A DNA stretch of 64,000 nucleotides from positions 14,508,001-14,572,000 of the forward strand of contig CM075937.1 in NCBI GenBank assembly GCA_038030265.1. The letters run 5' to 3'. This document shows, piece by piece, positions 1 to 11,039 of this stretch. The DNA comes from Corythucha ciliata (taxonomy: Eukaryota > Arthropoda > Insecta > Hemiptera > Tingidae). Each line of letters opens with the position of its first letter. The first letter of the stretch is position 1. The position numbers and the translations under genes were made by a program. The notes below the pieces were generated by a model, which saw nothing but the letters and a program-made list of their open reading frames with translations, made no database searches and was not told the DNA's origin.

Positions 1-700
1 CGAGTTTCCTGGATATCTCATGCCCTAGCGGCTAGGGCATTGGTGTAATTTTATTGAGTAGAGGACCAATAATGAAGGAAATTTTGTGCTCTTTTCAATG
101 AGCTATTTACTTTTAGTCTAGCACCTGTTGGTGATGCCGTACTAGTCACTTGTCGAAAAAAAACAGAGGGTCACCAAAAAAACACGAAATTGACGATATC
201 TCGAAAACCAAGAGGAATTCCAAAAAACCTCAAATAGTAATTTCGATCACAAATGAGGTGTACTATCACCATACTTTCTCTGTCGAGGTAATTTATGAAC
301 ACCCTGTAGATAACAGAATAACAGAGCAGGAGCCATTATAAAGTAGGCCTCAACACAAATCCTGATGCGCTCCGAGACTATACCAATGTGGCGTGGCCTA
401 TATTGGCTTCACCCCCTTAACTCCTTCTCTTCATACCTCCATGAGCTGAACGGACGACCCGCGTGTTGACGAAACGTGTGCAGTTCGAATCGCTTCACTC
501 AACCTTTCCGTTTTTTGGAAAAAAACCGCAAACGCAACGGAAGTGCAAAAGCGGACAGTGTAAACTTACCCTACGTCGTGCGGCACGTCGTTCCTAAAGT
601 TCGCTTAGTATCTAAACACAGAATAAAACAGATTTTGAATCGAATAACTCTTTTCTCTTCGTTGATTTGAGGATTGCACTTTAAAGATCATTTTCGCGGG
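1..700. other. non-coding sequence, no gene recognised
   Basis: Only short open frames occur here. The lysine-rich frame near 150-341 has no recognisable domain and reads like translated A-rich DNA. There is one short perfect hairpin (20-40, listed separately). I see nothing else that can be named. Confidence 0.5.
20..40. repeat. short perfect hairpin
   Basis: ATGCCCTAG and CTAGGGCAT are exact reverse complements around a 3-nt CGG loop. The function is unknown. It could be part of a transposon end cut off by the window edge. Confidence 0.6.
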
Positions 701-1075
701 GTTAGCCCTTTCAAACCAAAATTTTCATGGATTTTGGTCTCTCGGAACCCAATTTCACGGATTTTGCTCACCAAAAAAAGGCAATCGGGTAGACAATACA
801 GTTGATTCCTGATCCTAAGTTACTTTCCTGTTCTTTATGGTCTGTGGATAGCTGTAGAATTTGCGGTTTTTCCCTCCCATTTAAACAACAATTTCGGATA
901 TTTAGCCCTTTGAAAACCAATTCTGTGGGTTTAGCCCTTTGAAAACCAATTCTGTGGGTTTAGCCCTATCTACACCCAAATTTTTCGGATTTTGATCTCA
1001 CCGAACCCAATTTCGCGGGTTTCACACACCCGAAAAACCAATTTGGCAGGACTGTGTCCCTAAAGCCGATTTCGA
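701..1075 (+). repeat. family B diverged minisatellite (~30 bp period)
   Basis: Imperfect units resemble CCAATTTCGCGGATTTTG plus a spacer containing CTCACCAAAAA or CTCTCGGAACC. Two adjacent units near 900-960 (TTTAGCCCTTTGAAAACCAA) are nearly identical, which points to recent local duplication. The same family recurs at 42.6-43.2, 44.2-44.5, 57.4-57.9 and 59.0-59.3 kb. Confidence 0.75.
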
Positions 1076-1180
1076 AGGTACGACTCTTTTGAAAATCTAG
1101 CAATTGAGCCCAGGGGGGGGGGGATCACGTTGGGCCCCCCTTCGGATGTGGCCTCTGAAAAGCATAAGTATGGAAAAAAA
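1076..1180. other. G-run junction between repeat families B and A
   Basis: A run of about ten G, then a short C-run about 15 bases later, separates the family B and family A arrays. Such runs are prone to assembly and length error. No gene is seen. Confidence 0.5.
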
Positions 1181-1720
1181 AATCATTATTATTAATATTT
1201 TGATTTCTACTTTATTTTTAGGAACTGAAAAAATCGCAAACTTGCTCCTAAAGTTGCGAAAAAGTGCTGATTTGGTATTGAAATTTAGCAACAACGCTAA
1301 TACTCGCCAGAAATTGAGTATTGAGAAATTCGCGGCTAAAATTGAGATGAAGTGCAATGATTTGCGCCGGGAATCAAAATGGAGAAAAATCCATGATTCA
1401 GATTAGCTGATATATTGAGACATCGCCAATTTTGAAAATTTTAAGGCATCAACTTTGTGGCTGAAATTGAGAAAAACGCTAATCAGTGCGGATAACTGGT
1501 TGAAAATTATTCGAGAAAAATGCTAATTCGCGAATTGGACAGAGAAAATGGCAAATTAGCTAGTTAAATTAAGAAAAACGCGAATTCTTGGATAGCGTGG
1601 AGAAAAAAGACTAATTCACAGCTAAAATGAAGAAAACCCCTAATTATCGCGGCTAAAATGGAGAAAACTAACTAATTGCGTGATCATTAGAATTTTGACT
1701 TTGAAATTATGATGTTCTAT
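1181..1720 (+). repeat. family A diverged minisatellite, forward orientation
   Basis: Units of about 29-31 bp resemble GCTAATTCGCGGCTAAAATT followed by GAGAAAAAC. Open frames across the array (1104-1406) are chance products of A-rich repeats. Units are strongly diverged, so the array is old or escapes homogenisation. Confidence 0.75.
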
Positions 1721-1879
1721 AAAGAATATAGAGGTTTAGGCAGGTTCTATACTCGTCTATCCGCACCGTGAATTACATTCGCAAAATTACGAGTCTTTCA
1801 ATTTCATTGCTATCACACACAATCAGCAATAAAATAACTTCGGGGGATTGATTAAAACGTTAATTCTCACGCGAATATG

Positions 1880-1968
1880 ATATTGAGAGAGAGAGTGAGT
1901 GAGTGAGAGAGTGAAGAGAGAGAGAGAGCGAGTGAGTGAGTGAGTGAAGAGAGAGAACGAGTGACCCG
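1880..1968. repeat. GA/GAGT microsatellite
   Basis: Mixed GA and GAGT simple repeats run in a near-pure purine strand, broken by occasional GAAGAGAG. The serine/leucine-rich minus-strand frame across it is a by-product of the repeat. Confidence 0.9.
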
Positions 1969-4940
1969 AAGAAGTTCCATGGGAATGAGAACAGCCGTCG
2001 AGAATTCCAAACTTAAGTTTCCTATTGTCGCTAGAATCAGCTTCGATTGTCAACTTCAATAAACCGCTTACTCTCGGTGATGTGCTTCTTTCATTCCCCT
2101 GCCACTCCCCCCATCGTACATCTTTCTCTTCCACCACACTTTTTACAACGCGATACAATATTATTTTTATTTATTTTTCCCTGGGGAAAAACGTCTCTCA
2201 TCCTCTAACCCACCCCATCCTTTTACTTTTCGTTCAATGTTATCAACTTTGTGAAGTAACGAGAAAAAGAGTAACGTTAAAATGAGTTCACCCTTTAACA
2301 TTTAAGCCGCCTATGACTTCTTTCTTGTTTTGATTTGTCAGTCGAATGTTCTCAGTATTTTTTTGACAAGTTCTTTTTTGTTAGGTATTCAATTTTTTTT
2401 CTGTACGCAAGGAAGTCCTAAAAACTGAAGATTGAAAGGCTTGAGGAGAAGTGGGCCCTCAGGGTCTAATTTTGTCTCTATTCCCAGGCTATTCATTTGT
2501 CTTCTCGCGGGGTCCAATTTCCGCCTTAAAACTTTAATGTTCTTCGGTCGTTTTGCCACCTTATGAGGCTCCCTGGCGTCCCCTTGTGAGTAATATTTGG
2601 GATTGTCCTATGCTTCCACAGCTGTTTTTTTTTTTATCTTCTCCGTGTTGACAAAGGCCGATGCGCCACTGCCTTTTCACTGAATTATCGCTCTGCGTTA
2701 CTTTACACACAAGTTGTACTATTCAGATTTGCGCTCCTCCTCCTCCTCCACCACCTCCTTTCCGTGCAACCACCACCGACAAAACACGCCCTCTGTAGAC
2801 AACATCCAAGAGAGTTATAATTTGTGGTCGTTTATTTATTGTCTTGAAGCTCACCTTCATCATCAACAACTAGCTCCTACTCCCCCTGTCGTTAATCCCC
2901 TTGAAGTCTTTGTTCACCCCGACCAAAATGAATTACTAGCGGAGACCATTGTCTTTACACGTTGGGTTGAAGAGGCGAAAGTGTACGGTGGCAATAGAGA
3001 AGTAAGTGCAATGGGGCTGTTTGGGGGGGGGGGGGATTGTCGGAGCGTTGAGGGTTTTTGTTGTACCCTCTCCCTGGGACGGCTTTCTTGCGTTTCCGGG
3101 GCTTGTATTTTTGGAATGGTGATGCTAGAGGTTGGTGTGGGGGGGGGGGAGACTTCTCGCGAAAATTTACTTCCTCTTTTGCAGGTCTTCCACTTCGAAG
3201 TATAATCGTGACTTTCTGTTCGCTATGTTTGTCAACCCGACCAAACCTGACTATTCTATTTACATCATCATTGCTGTGTTCATTGAGGGTGACATCCTCT
3301 ACAGAAATTTGGTCCTTGAAAAGACCTACAGGGAAATCAAACGTGTTCAAGTAGACAAACACGAATTGGAGTTAAGACGGAGGTAGTGGGGAAATGTAGC
3401 TTTTACCTTACAGCTCCTAGCAAACAACCTTCAGAGGAACTATGACAGCAAATTGTGAAAAATTCGATATTGTTCTCACTCCCCTTATAGTTCACGACCG
3501 ACCCACCCCCATCGACAAAAGTCATTTGGATTGCCCCTCCCCCCCCCATAAAAACCTATTTCAACCGAACTATTCCCAGCTGTCCACTAAAAGTCGTACG
3601 AATTAATCGAACAGCGTTTTGAAAAGGAGGATGAGTGGAGAAAGCGAAGAGATCGCTTTATATCAGACGGAGCGACCTCATCGGCTATCAACCCAAACCC
3701 CTGCCTTCACACCTATATTCACTCCCGCAAAAAAAAAGCTCGCCTCTCCTGAGAATTACAAAAGGTGAGTCCCAGAAGAGAACGAAAAGAGTGGATAAAG
3801 AGTTGGTTTTTGGCTTATGGTTGGGTGAAAAACTGTGTAGAAGGAAGTTTTTTTTGTGTGTGTTTGTGTACGTGAATGGAATAAAACTCGAACCGCTCCC
3901 CTTCCTCACCATGCTAACCAATAAAATCCCCCGTGTTTTCCTGACTTCCTATGAATGTTCTCACTCCGGAAATGCAATCATTTTCACTTTAAAATGGTTT
4001 TAGGGAGAGGGTGGAGCACAAAAATTCATTTTCATCGAGCTATATTAAAAGGTATTCTCTCATTGCCCGAAAAAAGGTGACAATATAACGTCAAATTGAT
4101 CAAAAAACTGACGGCGGAAATGTTTACTTTGAAATAACCTTAATAGTATAGCCTCAGGTAAACACCTTAAACCTTCATATCCCTGGCCAAACATCCTTCC
4201 TTCAATACACCCCCCGCCCCCTCACAGTGAAAAGGTGACATGCGAGATCCGGCTGAAGAAGGTAATTTAAAAAATAAAGGCGGAATGGCTTCCTTCGTCA
4301 CTGTCGGTGGACCGTGAACATGGGTATACCATACAGTTTGCTTCTTCCGAGTTCGTTCCAGCGCATAAATACTAAAAATGCGGTAAGAACGAGGGGGAAG
4401 ATCTCATCACTAACAAGCTACAATGATGCTCGAAGAGTGGTATATAACAAACAGCGGAATGAAGAGGAAGTGTTGAGAGGTTTTGTTGGTAGAACGGGGA
4501 AAGGGAGGAGGAGTGGATGAGAAGAAATTGAAGATTTTTTTCTATTGTAAGTCAAGTAACCTGCTTCGATAAGGACTGAGTTGCAGACTTTTCGAGTGGA
4601 TTGGTGGAAGCGACGAAAGAGAGTGGAGGGGAGGAAGAAGAATAAAGAGAAGAAAAACTAATATCGGGAAAGAGCAGAGTCTGTCGTGAGAAGAGAGTGA
4701 AAAAGTAGCCACTAACAAAAGGGGGCATCTTGAAATAAGAGTCCTTTTTTGCCAATTTTATTTTGTGCTCTTCGATGTTTGGCTCACATAACGTGGTCGC
4801 ACAGTGAATCAAGCCAAAAAACTCACTACAGTTAATTAAATGTCCCCACCGTAAAAATCTGTTTGGACCACATCCATTAAAGATTTACTCGTAAATAACG
4901 AATGCTTTTAGTCACTCTCATCACGAGACAATCTGCACTC
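1969..4940. other. low-repeat intergenic or intronic sequence
   Basis: No conserved domain is visible in any of the several 80-160-residue open frames here. They are rich in Ser/Pro/Gly from pyrimidine and homopolymer tracts, including G-runs near 3022 and 3139 and a C-run near 3539. GTAAGT-like and GTGAGT-like strings occur near 3001 and 3762 but no coherent exon precedes them. The composition resembles the other low-repeat blocks of the window. Confidence 0.5.
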
Positions 4941-5040
4941 GTGTCGAAATTCAGGGTTGCCACAGACCAGGGAGACCGGGAAAAGTCAGGGAAATCCGGG
5001 AAAAGTCAGGGAATTTCTTGCTTTTTAAACTCAGGGAAAA
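4941..5040. repeat. short GGGAAAAGTCAGGGAA tandem repeat
   Basis: The words CCGGGAAAAGTCAGGGAA and GGGAAAAATGAG are repeated two to three times in about 80 bp. Repeats of this kind are widespread and dispersed in arthropod assemblies. It is probably a fragment of a dispersed repeat and not a gene. Confidence 0.6.
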
Positions 5041-5725
5041 ATGAGCGCACAGCTTCTTTATCCTAGACTTCCTAGTATTTGGTGGTTACACGAGAAATAA
5101 AATTGAAGTAATGTGAGCTCTTCTACCCAGCATCACCCTTCGACGGTCTCTTTCGTTCTCGATATTTTAAGGGCTATATAAATTAATGAGTTCAGGGTGG
5201 TTTTCAGGGCCGGATTTAGAGAACGAGAGGCCCCTAGGCAGCTGATTGGGAATGGTCCCCTTTTTCGACCCTCCACCCCGTGGGTTGGGACTTTATTCAC
5301 ATGTACAATGTGAATGTTCAGGTGATAATACTGGTGGTTGTCATGGATTAGTTAATGAAACGTCATATAAATATAGTCCGGGCGTCCACCCTATGAAAAA
5401 TCCGGGTCATTTGATCGTGTACGGCACCTGCGCATAGGACGTTTTTTATGGTCTAGGAGACGATACCGAGGTCAGTTCAGCTGTTTTTGTACCACATTAT
5501 ACTCATTTTTGCCAGTGTTATGGCCTGAATTAAAAGTTTGGCTGAACAGAACTAGCGTGAAGCCAGGTGTGTGACTTCTTCCCATCCTGATTTGATGTAG
5601 GGCACATTGCCAGGATAGACCAGTCAGGACCTCGGGGAAGTGACCTGGTACGTGAAAGTCCTGCGGCCTTGCCAGCTGGTCAGGGCCGACACGCTACCTA
5701 TACGCGTTACCGGAAATAAGCCCCT
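5041..5725. other. mixed fragments of dispersed elements
   Basis: This contains a GGGCCGGATTTAG string near 5207, like the ends of some non-autonomous DNA transposons, but no matching partner end was found. It also holds the segment at 5386-5457 that is duplicated in reverse at 16238-16310. No coding region is recognised. Confidence 0.45.
5386..5457 (-). repeat. inverted copy of the 16238-16310 segment
   Basis: The segment runs from CCACCCTATGAAAAATCC to GACGTTTTTTATGGTCTAGGA. It reads as the reverse complement of 16238-16310 with a few mismatches and one indel. It is a dispersed-repeat end fragment of unknown class. Confidence 0.7.
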
Positions 5726-6680
5726 TTTCTCAATAAGACGCGAATTGTGGTTTCCTCATTTTTAGCCGTGAATTAGCGTTTTTAGTTTAATTTAATACAT
5801 CAAAATTAACGTTATTCCTAAATTACTAGCTATAGCTAAACAGGGATTTTTCCTAATTTCAGCCATGATTCGAGCTTTCCTCAATTTCTAACGCGAATTA
5901 GCGCTTTTTCTGAATTTTACACGACGAATTAGTCAATTTCACTAATTATAGTCATAATTTAGCAATTTTTGAACTTTTAGCTTCTCTATTTTAGCAACAA
6001 AGTTGCCTTAAGGGGAAGATAATTGTGTTTTCGTGAATTAGCTCTTATTCTACACTTTGTCTGTGAACTGGCATTTTCTCGATATTATCCGTGGTCCGTG
6101 GTTTAGCCGTTTTTCTCAATTTTAGCCGCGAATTAGCTCTTTTTCTCAATTTCACACTACGAATTAAACATTTTTATTAATTTTTGCCGCAATTTAGCTA
6201 TGAATTGACGCCTTTTTTAAAATGTTTTTTAGCAAAAAAGTTATTTCTAAGAAGACGAGGTTTTCTCAATTCTAGCCGTGAGTTAGAGACTTTTCTCAAC
6301 GTTGGCCGTGAAATCGCGTTTTTCCTCGTCTTAGCTCATAATTCACGATTTTTCTCAACATTTCAGCCACGAATTAGCGCTTTTGGCTCAATTTCAGCCA
6401 CCAATTAACGTTTTTCGTATATTAGCAGCTAAATAGCCATTTTTCCTTATTTCTCCAGTCAATTGAAGTTTTTCTACTCTTTATCCGTGAATCAGCATGT
6501 TTCTCAATTTTATCTCCCCCCCTCTTTATAGCGCATTCTATCACCTCCACCATTGACACCTTCGCGCATTGGCGTTTTTATTAATTTACCAAGTCATTGA
6601 GCCATTTTTCTCAATTTGAATCAGCCCGGAATTATCGTTTTTCCTAATTTTAGTAGCCAATCAGGGCTTTTTCCCATTTT
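5726..6680 (-). repeat. family A minisatellite, reverse orientation
   Basis: Long array of units resembling TTTTTCTCAATTTTAGCCG followed by CGAATTAGCG, the reverse complement of the forward arrays at 1.2 and 8.2 kb. Unit spacing is about 29-32 bp and divergence between units is high. No gene lies inside. Confidence 0.85.
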
Positions 6681-7010
6681 TATCCAGAGGCCAGCGGCCC
6701 CCGGCCAAAGGCGGTTGAGACTGCTCGTGACGTAGGTGAAGGACAGTAATGGCCGAAGATCTGGGGCACCTATAGAAAGTTTAGTCACCTTGCGCTGGAC
6801 CCAGACATTATTAATTGTTGTTGGGTTGTGATTTTTGATAATTCATAAACTTCAATTTCAAAATTAACTTGCTCTGCTACTCTAGGGTGAGCAATCGGGA
6901 GTAAAGGACTGCTGGTGACGTCAGTCCCCACCCCTCCCGGCTGATAGGCTGGGGGAAATCTGCGTCACCTATAGAAGAGTTTAGTCACCTTGAGGGTATG
7001 TGACGCCAAA
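6681..7010 (+). repeat. pair of ~95-bp direct repeats
   Basis: Two segments (about 6712-6800 and 6905-7000) share ACTGCT(C/G)(G)TGACGT, a GGG-rich middle, and the end CACCTATAGAA followed by GTTTAGTCACCTTG. They are separated by about 100 bp. They may be two partial copies of one dispersed element. Confidence 0.6.
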
Positions 7011-7575
7011 TGGGTAGGTTTCTTCTCCCAGGGGACTGTTATCATTTTGTCAGGTTATGTTAGGAAACCCCTCCCTTCTTGAGAATTCTAACTCCCCCTT
7101 CCCAAAGCCCTTTATAATTTCGGGTTTTTATTTATTTTTGCATTTTTTACATTGCCAGCACTTAGGCCACCGAGCATAGTAACCTTGAATACTCGCTCGA
7201 TTTTTGTAGCCACAAAATTGACGAAAAGGCAAGAAAAAGCGAGGAAATAGCCGAGAAACAAAAAAATTTCTTAAAAAGTCATCAAGCACATTTTGAAAAT
7301 AAATGGTCGACGTTTATTTAAAATAGCAGCAAACAAAAAAATGTGTTTTTATTAACAATGCTGCCACCATATGATCACTTACTCTGCTTATTTTGAATAG
7401 TATGTTATGTTGGTACGAGTCTAACGGGGAACTTCCCCCCAAATGATTCTTCCCGTTCCGCCATGTGTGTCACCCCCATGCGCGAGACTACAGTATCGGG
7501 CACTGCATCCCATTATCAATTTCCGGCGACTTTAACCAGCATGTATCGTCAATTATCACCAATCGACACCGACTG
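7011..7575. other. non-coding, nothing recognised
   Basis: AT-rich sequence with short open frames only. No inverted-repeat element, RNA gene or coding motif was found. Confidence 0.5.
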
Positions 7576-7935
7576 TTTGGTGAATGACAGCCAAACTGGC
7601 TATTCACGTCCCAAAATTGGCAATACTGACTGAATGTGCCCTGAAAATGGATAGACTGGCTATTCTAGCCCTGAAAATGGCTAAACTGACGATTCGCGCG
7701 CTGCAGAATTATTTAATAATGGCCAAACTGTCCATTCGCGCCATGAATAATTGCTCAATTTACTATTCTCTCAGCAAAATCGATCAACTGGTCATTCGTT
7801 CCATCCCACCAAACAGGGTCCTATTCGCCTTACCAAAAATCATCGACTCGCCTCCCTCCACCGATGGTTGCTGGAAAACTTCGCCGTGCTAGGTTCTCGC
7901 GCTACAAAATGGCGTCAGCCGAGTCATTAAGGTTG
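7576..7935 (+). repeat. family C minisatellite, forward orientation
   Basis: Units of about 30 bp resemble CTGAAAATGGCTAAACTG followed by GACGATTCGCGCC. The open frame at 7584-7892 is simply the repeat read in one frame, as its periodic residue pattern shows. Family C recurs at 29.5, 33.5 and 50.7 kb. Confidence 0.8.
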
Positions 7936-8150
7936 GGTTTCGTCGTCCGAAACTGTCAATTTCGTCGATCGAAACCGTCAATTTTATCCTGGATTTAGGT
8001 TGGAAAACCTAAATGACTGATGAATCGGATTTAGTGTGTCACGTTTCAAGTTTTGTGGGCATATAACTGGTTTGAAGAGGAAGGGTGTGGGCAAAGTTGG
8101 TAGTTTTCGAACTGAAAAATTCAATGTTCGTGCTCAATCAACAGTTAAAG

Positions 8151-9005
8151 TAGTAATAGCTTGCGGCTAAAATTTAAAAAATCGGCAATGTGCGGCTAAA
8201 TAATGATAAAACCCTTTAGTTTGCGGCTAAAACTGATAAAACCAGCTAATTTGCGTCGCGAGCTTGGAAAACCTGAGCACTCTGATTCCTGGCTAAGATC
8301 CGCTAATCCAAAAATCAGAAAATCCGTTAATTGCGGCTACAGTTGACAATCCGCAATCGCATTTGCTGCTAAAATAAAAAAAAAAAAACGCTGATTTTCG
8401 GATCAATTTGATAAAATCCGCTGATTCACAATCGGTTCACGGGGAAATTCCGAAATTCGGTAATGGGAAACGCGCGACAAAAATATGGAGAAAAAAAATC
8501 CTGGCTAAACTGGAGAAAAAGCGCAAATGTGTGCGGCTAAAATTATGAAAAAATGCTAATTCGTGGATAAAGTTGATTAGCCCTGGTAATTTGCGGCTAA
8601 AGCTGATAAAAACCCCCTAATTCACGGCTGGGAAAATACATGATTTGAGGAGACTGAGATCGAGGAAACGTACTAATTCGCGACTAAAATTAGGATGCAA
8701 TTCGCGTCCACAGTTGAGAAATAGCACACAATCGCTGCTAAAATGAGAGAAAAAGCTGATTCGCTGCTCCATTTGAAAAAATCCTCTTATTCGCGGGTAA
8801 AATCCCTGAGATGAGGCAATGCGCGCTAAAACGTGATGCACCAATAACGATAATTCCTGGCTAAAATGTGTAGAGAAAGCGTGAATGTTCTGCTAAAATT
8901 GATAAAAAGGGCTAATTCGAGACAAAATTGGATTAAACCTGCTAATTCGCGGCTAAAACTGATAAATCCCGCTCATTCGCATTTAAAAATGGAGAAAAAC
9001 CACAA
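8151..9005 (+). repeat. family A minisatellite, forward orientation
   Basis: Units resemble GCTAATTCGCGGCTAAAATTG followed by GAGAAAAA. The array continues at 9134-9310 after an inverted-repeat element, so it was once continuous. Confidence 0.85.
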
Positions 9006-9133
9006 GGCTCAAATTCATAGTCGTCCCTTGGGGAAAAATCGAATTTAAATAGATGATTCGCAAAATAGAATGGCTGATTTGAAGTCTCTCAAAGGGAATA
9101 ATTTTCCTCGAGGGACGACTATGAATTTGGGCC
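9006..9133. mobile_element. 128-bp hairpin MITE inside family A array
   Basis: The left end begins GGCTCAAATTCATAGTCG and the right end finishes CGACTATGAATTTGGGCC. These are inverted copies over about 30 bp with few mismatches. Family A repeats lie on both sides, so the element inserted after the array formed. There is no coding capacity and no clear target duplication. Confidence 0.75.
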
Positions 9134-9310
9134 TAAATTTCGGATAATTTGAGAAAATCCGCTAATTCGGCTGAAATTGAGGAGATATTCGCGGCTAAAA
9201 TTGGGAAATAATTTGCAACTAAAAGTGGCTGGCTCAAAATGAGGCAAACATTTAGATAAATCGCTCATTCGTGGCTAAAATTGACAAAACGGCCCATGGA
9301 TAAAATTAAG
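9134..9310 (+). repeat. family A minisatellite, continuation
   Basis: Same units and orientation as 8151-9005, resuming after the hairpin element. Confidence 0.75.
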
Positions 9311-11029
9311 TGAAAGCCAAAATTTAACACAACATTAAAATTATATTCCAGCATAATTATTGTATTATTAAGCGGCCTCGTGGAGATTTCCACCCAACCC
9401 CGCCACCAGGTCAGTATAGGTCCGCCACTGAACGCAGCATCAACTTTCTCTTATTGTTGAGGGGTAAAAAGGAGTAGGCTGATTGAATAAGAATATAATT
9501 TATCATCAATCACACTAAAACATGGGCATAATTTACTCGAATGCAGTGTATAGATAAGATTTCTTCACTCTTGAACGTGTCAGAACCCTGAAAGCTATAC
9601 GCTTGAGGACCCTCAGAAGGTGACTTATATTATTCCGCCACAGGAAAGATTAGATACAATTGAAAACTTCCTAATCATTGACCGAAATGTTTTAAGTCTT
9701 TTGTTTTCCCCTCCAAATTATTTAATTGTGTGGTGCGTTCGAGATTTTCTTAATAATTATTCTATAATTAAAAGAGTAATAGAAGGAAGACTGTTCATGG
9801 TCAAGTTGTAAGACTCGCTATTGAATTAATCATGTAGGTAAATTAAATATATCCCACTGTCCCTCAATAAAGAAAACAAATCATCCAATTTAAAAGAATG
9901 TAATCGTGATTTGTTGCGTCGCGATCTCCAACGTACTCGCGTTGCACTTTGAAACACTCACAACGCAGCATACTAGAGCTCGTCAAATCGTAAAATGTTT
10001 CAACGTGACCAAGAAGACGCTGTCGCAGAAAAATGAGAATTACACGAGCGATGTAACGCGAATGCGAGTGTCGAGTGACCGTTGAACTCGGATCGGGCTT
10101 TCGGTCTGAATTGTCGTTCACTGCGAAACGAATGCCCGATAAAGACGTTATGCGAGAGTTTTATGGCGAGTTTTACTTGAAGGATAATTAATTGTTCGGA
10201 TGCGACGTTTTGAAGACAATGACCGAGATGATGAAGGAGCGCCGGGATCATAGCGAGACACTGTGGGCCAAATTTTTGGGACATACGGACGACGCATTCA
10301 TATTTGAAGACTTAACTGTTAGTAAACCTTTACACAGGCGTATCGCGACAGATTGGTCGCTAATATTGTATTAGACAAAACAGTCCTCTAGCCCCCCAAA
10401 CAGAGATGGGACCGATTAGGTTGTAAAATAAGCAACGAGGATAAAAGCCAGCATCTCTCATTAAGAAAAATATTCAATTCCCGTCTTCCTTTCCCTTTTC
10501 GAAGACCCGAACAAAGAGGAATGAAGAGAACCCCCCCCCCCCAACCAACAATAGGCAAATCAAGTGTTTCCATTAAGTCCCTTGCGCCGATTTCCCACCT
10601 GAGGAATAAGAAAATAAATGGTGGGAGAAATATTTTAAATTCCCCGGAAAAGCCCTTCTCGGGGGGTTTTCGACGGGCTCTTGAACACCTTAGAAGGCTT
10701 GTGACGAAATTTTGACTTTTGGCATTCAGTCCCGGCAATTGAAAAATCTCCCCTGAGCACTCATCGAAAATTAAGGTCGGTACAATTTACCTTTTAAATA
10801 ATCACCCACGGGATTGAAAATTAATAATCAATTTTTCCCCAATTAATGAAAATCCACTCTCCTCAAAATAAATAAATAATTTTGAACTTGATTTAAATAA
10901 AAGGAATAGTCAACATAATTTTATCCTCGGTGTCTTGTTAAAGTTTCTCCCACTTTTCACGCACCACAAAATAATATCAATTAATTCTGGTCCTAAAAGT
11001 ACGAAATAACGAGTCTTTATAAACGTTTA
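9311..11029. other. non-coding between repeat array and LINE
   Basis: No identifiable gene. The minus-strand frame at 10000-10284 is unusually uninterrupted and not low-complexity, but I recognise no family in it. A C-run sits near 10531. TATA-like and AATAAA-like strings are frequent, as expected by chance in AT-rich sequence. Confidence 0.45.
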
Positions 11030-11039
11030 AACTTTATAA

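Noticed and set aside
2714..3205. Open frame of 163 codons as a possible gene
   Set aside because: It is built from Ser and Gly codons of CTC and G-run tracts, has no domain, and ends in homopolymer sequence.
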